A stretch of 64,000 bases of DNA, from NCBI GenBank assembly GCA_034509495.1, contig CM067504.1, positions 39,469,971 through 39,533,970 on the forward strand. The letters are read 5' to 3'. Both the position numbers and the translations under genes were made by a program. Positions 49,091 to 58,746 of this stretch are shown in pieces. The first letter of the stretch is position 1; every line of letters starts with the position of its first letter. The stretch comes from Acestrorhynchus altus (taxonomy: Eukaryota > Chordata > Actinopteri > Characiformes > Acestrorhynchidae). The notes under the pieces were generated by a model. That model had not been told where the DNA came from, ran no database searches, and saw only the letters and a list, made by a program, of their open reading frames with translations.

Positions 49091-50723
49091 TAAGTGAAGA
49101 TGGGCCAAATTTGGGTCCACACTGAACATTTCTCCGCAAGTGTGCTGGAACGAGCTGCAGGTTATCTCACTACCTGGGGTGAAAGCGTGTGCGTGGAACT
49201 TCTGTTTGTGCTTCTCTTAGCCAGATACAGCGGGAAGGGGAACGGTACAATGTGAGAAGACAACTGTGTTTTTCAGAGTCATCACACACTGTGCTTCTGA
49301 ATCATGTTCTCGTGTCACAGTTCAGTGGAGCAGATCATGCCAGGCTAAAACAGAGACGGAAAACACCAGCTAACAGACAAAACCTGCTATCTCGCATCGC
49401 GAAAGAGGAGGGGGAGAAACAGTCACCTCAAATGTGCAAGCTCCTTTCCACACACAAGTGTGAAAGGTATGCAAACAATGCTCTAAAGCTGCCAACCGGT
49501 GCGCTGCTCACGCAGAAAGAATGCACCTGTAAGCCAGCAAGCATCGGCGGGGCGAATGAAAAAAGAAGAAAAACGATGATTCCATCGGTAACGGGACAAT
49601 GCGCCCAAGACAAGACAAGGAAAGTTTTTAGTGCGACTCGCCTTCTTGGGAGCAAATAATGGACTGCATGACAAAAAGATATCTAACGCACCGGGAAAGC
49701 AGAGATTGAAATATCACTGTCAAAGTTTGCTCCTCGAAAGGTGAACCCCAGGAGGGTATCAATTAAGGTGGAGGGAGAGAACCGAGCGAGCACATCAGCT
49801 GCCGTGATTGGTTGCACCCCTCAATGTGCCCTCTGTAACCAAAGGTTAAGTCACGCCGAGTGTGGTTGGGCAACGGCAAGCAGGATAATTATTGTTCAGG
49901 GCCTTTTAATTTCAGTGGCATTTAAAATGATTAAGCCTTCTTCCTGGGCCCAGTCAGAGCACTTTGTATTCTCAAATTCATCCCCTGAAGAGTGAATCAT
50001 TGCTTGAATAGCTCGTCTCTCTTGTATGATTGAGCTTTGTCCGGACAGCCACAGGAAAATGTGACAGCCGTGCACACCGCTGATCCTGAGTTCTCCAGAT
50101 TGGGATCACATGCAGGAATTCAAAGCACATTATGCATGAAGTGCATGAGATACGAGAAGCGGGAACACCGAGATGGGGAACGATGTTCAAGGTCAGTGAC
50201 ACCAGTGTGAGCTCTACTCAGGATTCCTGGCTGGGTGTCTGATTTTGACCTTGCAGACCTTCACTTTGCTTCTCGAAGCTGAGGTTCAGAAGCAGCTTGA
50301 TTTGTTGGTTCCAGCATGTTCCTTATTTGTCCTGGAGCTGGTTTTAAAATCAGACCTGGTATTACACTGATCTGATCTATAACTGATCGATATTTTCAGT
50401 ATATTCCATGAGACTGAGCGTGCACTGCTTTAAACTTTAAACATTCAAATAAATCTGTAGGCATAACCAGCACATATTCCACATGAATGTAATATTTAAA
50501 TTTAGGCCCTCATCACATTAACATAATCTGCATAGTTTATATAATAGGGATTTGATTAAGGGAGCTTCTAAAGGTATTTGTCAGAAAGATAGTTCACATG
50601 AGCACATAAAGCAAAGTGGTGATCTGGTGGCATCTAGTGGACAAAATGTGGTACTGCGTGACTTTTGACTTGGTATTAGAATTCAGAATAAAACACTTCA
50701 ACATGCTGCGTATCTCCAAAATA
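49091..50723. other. Non-coding stretch, longest unexplained open frame
   Basis: A plus-strand frame of 156 codons at 49189-49659 has no known domain, no Kozak-like context I would trust, and no splice partners. The unique block at 49740-50210 has homeobox-like sites and could be regulatory. Confidence 0.5.
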
Positions 50724-50925
50724 CACTGCATGGACAAATGTATTGGGACACCTGCTCATTCACTGTTTCTTCTGAAATTAAGGGTATTTAAAAGAGTTGG
50801 TCGTGCTTTTGTTGGGGTAACTGTCTCTGCTGTCCAGGGACGAGTTTCTACTAGATTTGAAAGTGAGAATTTGATTGCATTCAACCAAACAAATAATGCA
50901 GTGGGTGCATTTTAATGCATTGAAT
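50724..50925 (+). mobile_element. MITE left end (TACACTGCATGGACAAATG type)
   Basis: The terminal repeat CACTGCATGGACAAATGTAT at 50724-50743 is followed by inner sequence CTTCTGAAATTAAGGGTATT and GCTGTCCAGGGACGAG. The same inner sequence occurs at 19.0 and 20.3 kb. No right end is visible; a TA array at 50934 follows. Confidence 0.7.
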
Positions 50926-50933
50926 TCACACAC

Positions 50934-50971
50934 ATATATATATATATATATACATACATATATATATATAT
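50934..50971. repeat. (TA)n microsatellite
   Basis: TA units with a central CATACA, next to the MITE left end at 50.7 kb. Confidence 0.93.
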
Positions 50972-51123
50972 TGTCACCGTAAAGCAAAAATCCTGTATGA
51001 GTCCATTCGTTGTACATAGTAATAATACTAATAATACTAATTATACTATATTATACTAATAATACTAATAATAATAAATAGGACATTTTCACAAAAAGTG
51101 CAGAATGGAAATATCATGGATGC

Positions 51124-51161
51124 ATGGATGGATGGATGGATGGATGGATGGATGGATGGAT
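51124..51161. repeat. (ATGG)n microsatellite
   Basis: About nine ATGG units. Confidence 0.95.
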
Positions 51162-51852
51162 TACATAATTCTCCAATTAAAAATAGCCAACACATATATC
51201 AGACATGATTAATAAGCACCGTGTCCTGCAAATGCTTTTCTTGGCCTCTCTCAGCCAGCAAGTTTCTGTTTTTCTGTTACAGGCTTTTTTTTTTAACCCA
51301 TCACACCTGACACCCCCAGCAGCAGACTGAACATCAAATGAGAGCAGTGAGAAGGTTTCACCTGACAACTTTCCGTACACTGCTGTATATTACAGATGCA
51401 TGGGACAAATAAATGAATGAGTCCCAGGATGAAAGAAAGAGAGAGAGAAACAGAGATGTGAGTGTGGGGATAACCCTAGAGTTTTTCGTCCAGTACAGCA
51501 GCAGTGGCAGGCAGGTAAAAGTTGATAATAAATTGAAAAATCCCCCCTCAAGAGACAAGTAAAGAGGAAGTCTGGAATTCCAGTCATCTCTCCAGTGTGG
51601 CAAATCAAAACCAAATTTCCTCCAGGGCGGCAGAAGACACGGACGAGCAGATACCTGCGGCCACCTGGGCCTCACTCCAAAGAGCTGGCCAAGACAATTT
51701 CCCTCAAATCATCTCTCTATCTTAATCTGACAGGCCTCCTCGATTAGGAGGCGTGAAAATTACTTCTCTACCCACCAGCTGTCGTTCTGAAATTATCTTA
51801 ATTGTACCATGATTATGCCTCTAAGCTCCTTTGAGAGCAAAAAAAAAAAAAT

Positions 51853-51873
51853 AGAGAGAGAGAGAGAGAGAGA
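51853..51873. repeat. (AG)n microsatellite
   Basis: Ten AG units directly after an A-run. Confidence 0.9.
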
Positions 51874-54274
51874 AATATGAAGACTTTGTAGGTGTGAGTG
51901 AAGACTGAACACCTTCAAACCTGCACTGCAGCCTGGAAGCCTGGGTTTTCCTCCCACCGACTGCTGCGTCCTTAATAAACACCACTGCTAACAGAGTGTC
52001 TTACAACTGAACACCAATAACGGCTTCATTAGTGGATGTTGTACACAATATGAGTTAGTTAAACAAAATATTACTTTTGCAAAAATGGCCTGATAAAATG
52101 ATATTTCTGGGTTTTTAAAGGAGTACACACCCACTTATGATGCTGTAATTTCATTCATCGTTATTTGAAAATATTACGATGACCACGAGGCCCATACTCT
52201 GGTGCAGGGCCGATCCATGTAGGGCTGCGATTTATTTGGAAAATTAACCACACCAAGACCCTTCCGAGGAGGGCGTCTCAATCCGGTCCCAAACAAACTC
52301 TGGAGCAGTTTGTGGGGAATGTGATCCAACTATCAGGTGTAATCAGCAGGTTTGAGATGGTCAATTTCAGGTTCAACTAAAGCTGGTAGTGTAAGGGCAC
52401 CCAATCATCGGCTGGTCCAAACAGTTCCCCGATTTCAACCACTGAGGAGTAACACCTCATTCCCTTATTTACTCAAAATCCCTAAATTCGGAATTCCTTG
52501 GAATTAATAATAGCCAATAATAGGGGACATGACCCTATATTGGTCAGATAATCAATACCACCATGAACAAATGCCATCTCTGCTGCTGCTCTGTGTTACA
52601 CTGCACACAAATCTGCACTGGACCAGATCACAGCACCTTCTTTCTGTACTTTCCCGCTCCAGACAAGTCCGACCAATCAGTGTAGAGAACGTTTTCACGG
52701 TTTGTTGTGTGGTTAGGCTTTTCCATGAGTGAAAACATTCCAAACCATATGGAAAAAAAGGCCACGTCCTTTTGCCAAAAATCACAGAAGATCAGGGATC
52801 CAGAACTGAGAATAAATTATTGAGGTAATCGGCGCTGTCCAAGCTACCGAAGCTTCCAGGGTAATCTATGCCAGTCATTTCCTCACTGTCCCAGTCTTAA
52901 ACGACATTGCTAACAGACACAGCGGTCATACGTGGTGGGGTTTGTGCCGGTTTGTGCTGATGTAGAATTTCTTCCTCTGACTTAACATTAATTTAGTGGC
53001 ACTTTTTAGATGTTCATGACTAGACAATGCTGTTAACCATATTCTATAACTTGAACCTCGTGGCTGGGCATGTTTGTAAATGGGAAACCGTGTAAAGTGA
53101 GCTTGGTTCTAGAATAAAACATCTCTAATCTTTTACACTGTAAAACCATAGTGTATCCTCTGTGCAGGCAGCCAAACTTAAGATCAATTCTTTGTCTGAG
53201 CTACACTGTGGTTGACTGACTACAATCATCCCACGATCAGAACGAAGCAAAATCCCGAAAACAGGTCTTTAATTAGGTCTTGAATGCTCGTCTTGAACAA
53301 GGCCATTGCTATACAACTGCTTGACATTCAAGTGGTACAAAATGCTTTTTTCCCTTCCAAAAAGATGAAAAGATGAAATATGACCAGGTTATTTAACAGT
53401 TTTTATTAACTGATTTGGCACAAATGTCAAATAAGACCAACGAACAAGCAAACGGTACTGACGCATTCTTCAAAATTTTCCACATAAAGCACCTCATTTG
53501 CTCACAACTCTGTGCATTTGTTTTTCATTTCTTTCATCCAGAATTCGTCTGTTGAAGAACCTTTTCATAAACCAACTACAGTTTTAGTGAATTGGCCCAC
53601 AGATGCAGCTGAATAGCCCTTGTGATCGGTACTGAGTTGTATTCATTTTTGCATTTGTATATATATTGTTTGTTTGTTTTTTAATGTAGAGACTTGAAAC
53701 TGAAAATGAACCTTATGTTTCTGATCAAAATGGTTCCAAATGAGTGTCTGTAAGCTGAGAATGTTGCTTATTACTATGACAAAATATATGAGAATCATCA
53801 GGCAGAAGTTTTGGGGTTTTTTTGAAGATACCGCCGGTGGGATCCATGCCGATTTCTAACAATACTGGTCACAGCAGGCCGAGCCTTGACGTATTCGGGG
53901 CCAATATGACCAACATCTCATGTAATAAAAACTGCTTTATTATACTGGATGTTAATAACAATAGCATTTAAAAAACAGTTATTATTATAATAAAATCATG
54001 ATTTTCCACAATGAATTACTTGCATAGGGTTCACTGCACTGCAATGAATTACTATCTTTAGAAACGGTAACAGTTTTTAACAATATGTGCATTGTGTGTG
54101 AAGGCATTCCTGAATTATAAAGGCATTATATTCATTATATTTAGGCATTCCTGAATTGTAAAGCTGGGAAAACAAGATGTGATTTTGCCCTCACTGTGAG
54201 GACACAGGTCTGAAAGTGTTAAAAGTTGTGTTGTGATGCAGATAACCCCCTATTCCTGTCTTTTCCTCTGGGTG

Positions 54275-54279
54275 AAAAA
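54275..54279 (-). terminator. Pol III terminator of tRNA-Gly
   Basis: A run of five T on the minus strand begins six bases after the tRNA 3' end, the usual Pol III stop. Confidence 0.8.
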
Positions 54280-54284
54280 TGAGC

Positions 54285-54356
54285 TGCGTTGGCCGGGAAT
54301 CGAACCCGGGTCAACTGCTTGGAAGGCAGCTATGCTAACCACTATACCACCAACGC
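54285..54356 (-). tRNA. tRNA-Gly (anticodon TCC)
   Basis: Seventy-two bases fold as a full cloverleaf. The acceptor pairs GCGTTGG with CCAACGC, with discriminator A at 54285. Anticodon TCC lies at 54323-54321. The internal Pol III promoter is intact: box A-like TGGTATAGTGG and box B GGTTCGATTCC. No intron is present. It matches vertebrate nuclear tRNA-Gly-TCC almost base for base. CCA is not encoded, as expected in eukaryotes. Confidence 0.96.
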
Positions 54357-54534
54357 CTGCGTTACACACGCTTCAGAACAAAATCCTAAAATCCTAACAT
54401 CATTTCAGACGTGGGGGACAAACATTATCTCATATGTTGGATATGGGTTCAAATATTAACATGACGTCATATGTTCCAGTTCATACGTCATATGCTCAGT
54501 GTTCCGAGTCTGTTTTCTGTAAACAAAGAAGGGG

Positions 54535-54540
54535 AAAAAA
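54535..54540 (-). terminator. Pol III terminator of tRNA-Pro
   Basis: Six T on the minus strand start four bases after the tRNA 3' end. Confidence 0.8.
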
Positions 54541-54544
54541 GTAT

Positions 54545-54616
54545 GGGCTCGTCCGGGATTTGAACCCGGGACCTCTCGCACCCAAAGCGAGAATCATACC
54601 CCTAGACCAACGAGCC
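54545..54616 (-). tRNA. tRNA-Pro (anticodon TGG)
   Basis: Seventy-two bases fold as a cloverleaf with acceptor GGCTCGT paired to ACGAGCC and discriminator C at 54545. The anticodon loop TTTGGGT gives anticodon TGG at 54584-54582. Box B is GGTTCAAATCC. No intron. It lies 188 bp upstream of tRNA-Gly in the same direction, each with its own terminator, so the two are probably separate units. Confidence 0.96.
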
Positions 54617-54764
54617 ACGGCGGCAGGGCTGCGCCTGCGCCTTAAGAGGATAAGACTGACCGAGCAGCGGCTCAAGAATTGATTTATTCGTGTCTACATT
54701 CCGTTCAGCAGCAGACACCCACCTAAACAACTTAGCGTGCTCCCCTTTTACTACAGAGTAACAG

Positions 54765-54765
54765 C

Positions 54766-54798
<33 letters not shown>
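54765..54798. repeat. (TAG)n microsatellite between tRNA genes
   Basis: Eleven TAG units; degenerate TAG/GTA units continue to about 54970. It lies between tRNA-Pro and tRNA-Ile. Confidence 0.93.
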
Positions 54799-54800
<2 letters not shown>

Positions 54801-55025
54801 AAGGAGTAAAGCGGAGTAGGAGTATGAGTAGTAATGTTAGTAATAGTATGAGTAGTCATGTTAGTCGTAGTAGTGGTACTTGGTGGTGGTAGTAAAGGTA
54901 GTGATAACAGTTATAAGCGCTACAACACCGCTGCTATGAGTAGTAACATAATAGTAACGTTATTACTATTGTTCGTATTAACTAGTAGTAATGGTTATAA
55001 GCATTCCAGCCCCGTTCACTCTCAT

Positions 55026-55099
55026 GGCCGGTTAGCTCAGTTGGTTAGAGCGTGGTGCTAATAACGCCAAGGTCGCGGGTTCGATCCCCGTACGGGCCA
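55026..55099 (+). tRNA. tRNA-Ile (anticodon AAT)
   Basis: Seventy-four bases fold as a cloverleaf with 5' GGCCGGT and 3' ACGGGCC plus discriminator A. The anticodon AAT at 55060-55062 is the form that is modified to inosine in eukaryotes. Box A TTAGCTCAGTTGG and box B GGTTCGATCCC are intact. The single G-G mismatch in the acceptor stem is also present in human tRNA-Ile-AAT as I recall it, so it is not a sign of decay. Confidence 0.96.
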
Positions 55100-55106
55100 A
55101 ATTTCC

Positions 55107-55110
55107 TTTT
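55107..55110 (+). terminator. Pol III terminator of tRNA-Ile
   Basis: TTTT begins eight bases after the tRNA end, with a TTT run at 55102-55104 just before it. Confidence 0.7.
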
Positions 55111-55414
55111 CAGCTGTGAAACACCTTATTATTCCAGCGCTACATTTTTATTAGATGAGAAATATAGATTTTGTTCCATTAATACTATTAATGAAGTGAT
55201 GCTGAAAAAGGGCTGCATAAAAAAGGCTTCAACGTGCACACATGCAATAAATCCTGGTAGTGATCATATCCTGGTCCACCGGCTTGATACATTCGACAGC
55301 CAGAGGTGGTGCATTTCTATTGTATATGTGCATGTATTGTAGTTCACTGTAACTACTTGTTCCTCTGTGTATGACAATACATCATAATCTAGTTCACAAA
55401 CTCACTCTTTCTTC

Positions 55415-56582
55415 ACTGCGGACCAGGTCAAAGGTCAACTGAAGAGGCTTCACCCCAGGAAAGCAGCAGGCCCTGACAAAGTATGAACTGGCCAAGTGAG
55501 CTGAATGACTTCCGACCGGTGGCACTCACTTCCCATCTGATGAAGGCGTTGGAGCGGCTCTTCCTCTGTCTCCTCAGACCCCAGGTGCAACATGCCCAGT
55601 ACGGTCTGCAATTCGCCTACCAGGTAGGTGTTGGTGTGGAAGACGCAATCATCTACCTGCTACACCGAGCCCACTCGCACCTAGATAAGGGGAATGACAC
55701 AGTGAGGATCCTGTTTCTGGACTTCTCAAGTGTTTTCAACACCATCCAGCCCCTTATGATTCAGGACAAACTGAATGGGATGCAAGTGGACCTGGTCACC
55801 TGGATCTTCAGGTACCTCACGGACAGGCCGCGGTATGTCAGGCTGTAGGTCATCATGTCTGATACTGTGATCAGCAGCACTGGAGCACCCCAGGTGCTGG
55901 CTCCTCTTCTCTTCACCCTGTAGCAGGCTTCTGCTACAACTCAAGCTGTGTCACATCCAGACGTTTGCTGATGATACAGCCATAGTTGGGGGTATCAGGG
56001 TTGACCGAGAGGAGGAGTATCGGAGCCTGGTGCCACAGCCTGGTGGAATCACCTCAAAGACGAAGGAGCTGGTCATTGACTTTGGGAGGTCCAGACCAAA
56101 GTCACAAACAATTCTAATTGAGTGAGATGAGGTGGAGGCTGTGGACTCCTATGAGTAAGCTGGACTGGTCATGTAACATGGACCACCTGTACAGGAAGGG
56201 ACAGAGCAGGCTGTACTTTCTGAGGCTATGGTCCTTCAACATCTGCAGGAAACTCCTGTGGATGTTTTATCAGTCCGTGGTTGCCAGTGTCCTGTTCTAC
56301 ACTGTGGTGGGCTGGGGGGGGGGCAGCATATCCAAGGACACATCCAGGCTGGACAAATTGGGACAAATTGCTCGGGCAGGCGGGCTCTGTGGTTGGCACA
56401 ATATCATTATATTGTACATTGTAATATAGTCTCTATATTATATATTCTTTATATTTCTATAGTGATTTACTTTAATAAGTCTTATCTTCCTACTCTTTTC
56501 TGTACTGATGCTGCTGCTGGAACCTTAATTTCCCTGAGGGAACCCTCCCAGGGGATCAATAAAGTTCTAGCTAATCTAATCT
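55415..56582 (+). mobile_element. Broken non-LTR retrotransposon (CR1/L2/Rex1-like), RT and 3' end
   Basis: The translation holds conserved reverse-transcriptase blocks in order: LHPRKAAGPDK, ELNDFRPVALTSHLMKALER, FAYQ..VEDAI, FLDFSSVFNTI (block A, with the catalytic-type Asp), FRYLTDRP, then after a TAG stop STGAPQ, and further on LYRKGQSRLYFLRLWSFNIC and KLLWMFYQSVVASVLFY. Frameshifts and stops break the frame, and the segment between AGPDK and ELNDFRP seems deleted. The 5' end and endonuclease domain are missing. It ends with a stem-loop-like TTCCCTGAGGGAACCC and short TAATC repeats, as such LINE 3' tails do. It is dead. Confidence 0.88.
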
Positions 56583-57502
56583 CATAAAAACAGATTTTAA
56601 ATGCAAAAACCTTTTTTTGGAAAAAACCAAAAGACAAATATTAGAAACTACTGTCATTGAAATAATTAGATCCATCATAAAACTTTTTAATGTTGACAGC
56701 ATGCTGGATAAAAATTAATTTACAACAGATAAGAAATTAATAAAGGGGACTCTGAGTAGAAAATGAGTGCTAGAAAGAGCTATTGTTTAATAATCTGCTT
56801 TAACGTCATTGGACCAACCAGAAAACACCGAGCCAAATGCTGGCGGACTGCTCACTTTTCCATCGTCGAGTCAACAATGGTCCACTATCCTCTTGCTATC
56901 TTGGAGTCATGTTGCAGGACGGGCAATATCTTGTGCAATATAAAATTTAAAATTAGAATTTATTTTGGATGCTTGATACAAAGGGAACATTCAGACTGAT
57001 CTCGTTTTCATCCCACATCTACCAGAGGCAGTTTCCGTCTGTTTGATATCATTTATTTTATTCCAATACTGGACACAGTGCATCACGCTGACACTTGTGA
57101 CTCCAAATGAAACCTGTAGGGTGCTATAAATTCCATTTTCTAATTTTGCCCCTTTCTCTGATTTGTTCAGAAACAAGTCATGAAACACGCTTAAGAGCAG
57201 ATAGTGTTTTAAACCGGACAAATTCCTGTTTTAATATCACAATTAATACCAAATTATATCAATCCACCCGGCTGATCCTGCCTTCAGTTGGGGTGCTAGT
57301 TCTGGGTTGTAGTTCAAACCTGGCAGGACAATAGCGCTGTAAGAGCAGGGACGGTGTCCCCAAAACTCCCGAAATTGCACCTTCCAACACTTTTCTATAG
57401 TCAGATAATTGATTCTGTGTAAGAGTTTGAATCTTTATTTCAACAACTATTAAAAAACTCATTTCACAGGCAAATAAAACTGCACGAACCAGGTTTTCCA
57501 TT
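56583..57502. other. Stretch between LINE and vigilin, no gene seen
   Basis: No exon or repeat recognised. The vigilin transcript might reach 57434 if the last AATAAA is used. Confidence 0.5.
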
Positions 57503-58653
57503 TTTATTTAGGTTTTTTTTGGACAATAATTTCCAGTGTTATCCACATCGTTTCTCTTTTCTTGTACACGTGTTTGCATAATTCTTATAAGGCTATCAAT
57601 AGGGCCACTGCTATGGTTTCAGACCAACCTGCATAGCAACTGGAAGACAAAAAGGGGGCTAAAACACTGACCCAGTAGCAAGGATGAGCAACACGACATT
57701 ACTTGACATTAAATTGGCACAAAACGGTATGCTCCTTTTTCCCTTCCAAACGTGATCAGGTTTCCCCAATAAAATAAGATTTTATTTTCCAAAATATCAA
57801 AAATGGAAGAGAATGGAAGTATAGTAGCAGTTTAGTGTGAACCGAAAGGACTCTGCTGTCTCAAGTCTACGGTTTAACAGAGTACTACATGTTTTGGGGA
57901 TTTTCCATCTGGCAGTTAGGGTATAAATCTGTAGTGAACGAGTCCTATCTCCTCAAAAGTTCCTAAGGCTGTGCTCAACACCGACTTCCTGCCCTGTGCC
58001 ACAAACATTACAGAGAGAAGAGACAGGACAAGGTGAAAACCATTGAAATGACTGCAACAGGATCACACACAGTTACCTTGGGGAAGGGGACATGTAATTA
58101 AAAAGGGTGGAAAAAACATTTCCTTTGGGTGAGTGACTTCAAATCAGAAGCATCTTTTAGAGGTATACAGTATATATAGCTTTCCCCCACCCCACTGCAA
58201 AGGCAACTAAGAAACAGAGCAGCTTGTTCAACCCAGAAAACACATGTTCAGCTATTGAACCTGGGTAGTTACAGACCTGAAGCACTGCCGAGAGTGTTCC
58301 TATTTTGTGATTGTCTGAATGCAAACAAGTTGAATCAGACAGTTTCCAAACAGTTGGGCAAATCTAGAGGCAGACTAGGTTAAAGACACCGAACCAAGTA
58401 GAAAACAATGAAATGTCTGTTTTCATGCTCATAAAACCACTGCTTTCTGGTGTTGGAGGAGGAAACCTGTGTCATTTTAAGACATCTCCACACCCATCTG
58501 CAGCAATTTCAGATTTTTTGGGGGTTGGGAAATGTTGGGGGGAGGTTGTTATAATATTGGGGTTGGCATCACTGGTCAGTTCACGTCCAAAAGGATTTGG
58601 TGGGGGAGAGTAAGGGATCAAGACTGAAGATTAACCGTCAACCACAGGCCATT
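57503..58653 (-). other. hdlbp: probable vigilin 3'UTR
   Basis: No splice signal or other gene intervenes after the stop codon. AATAAA hexamers on the minus strand lie at 57781-57786, 57503-57508 and 57434-57439; any could end the transcript. The region is unique-looking, with a G-rich plus-strand patch near 58537-58612. The end chosen here is a guess at the middle signal. A short stretch near 57700-57780 resembles 53320-53395. Confidence 0.5.
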
Positions 58654-58746
58654 TCAGAAACGCTTTGGTCCCCATGGTGAAGCCTTTGTAGCAGCCACAG
58701 GTGCACCAAAGCTGGGGAAATCCTCAGAGCTACTCATATCTGGAGC
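58654..58746 (-). CDS. hdlbp: vigilin last coding exon with stop codon
   Basis: 30 codons and TGA (58654-58656): APDMSSSEDFPSFGAPVAA, ending SPWGPKRF. The human protein ends WGPKR, so the fish protein has one extra Phe. The acceptor is TTCTAG at 58747-58752. The exon continues as the 3'UTR. Confidence 0.95.
   Translation of the reverse strand, partial: APDMSSSEDFPSFGAPVAATKASPWGPKRF

Larger units (their letters stand above)
50972..54274. other. Non-coding stretch, no gene seen
   Basis: Contains the ATGG and AG microsatellites. 52270-52400 (GGTCCCAAACAAACTCTGGA, GTGATCCAACTATCAGG) looks like a decayed DNA transposon but I cannot name it. 53320-53395 resembles part of the vigilin 3'UTR. Confidence 0.5.

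Noticed and set aside
49189..49659. 156-codon open frame on plus
   Set aside because: No domain, signal peptide or repeat pattern, and no neighbouring exon. A frame of this size is expected by chance in 64 kb on six frames.
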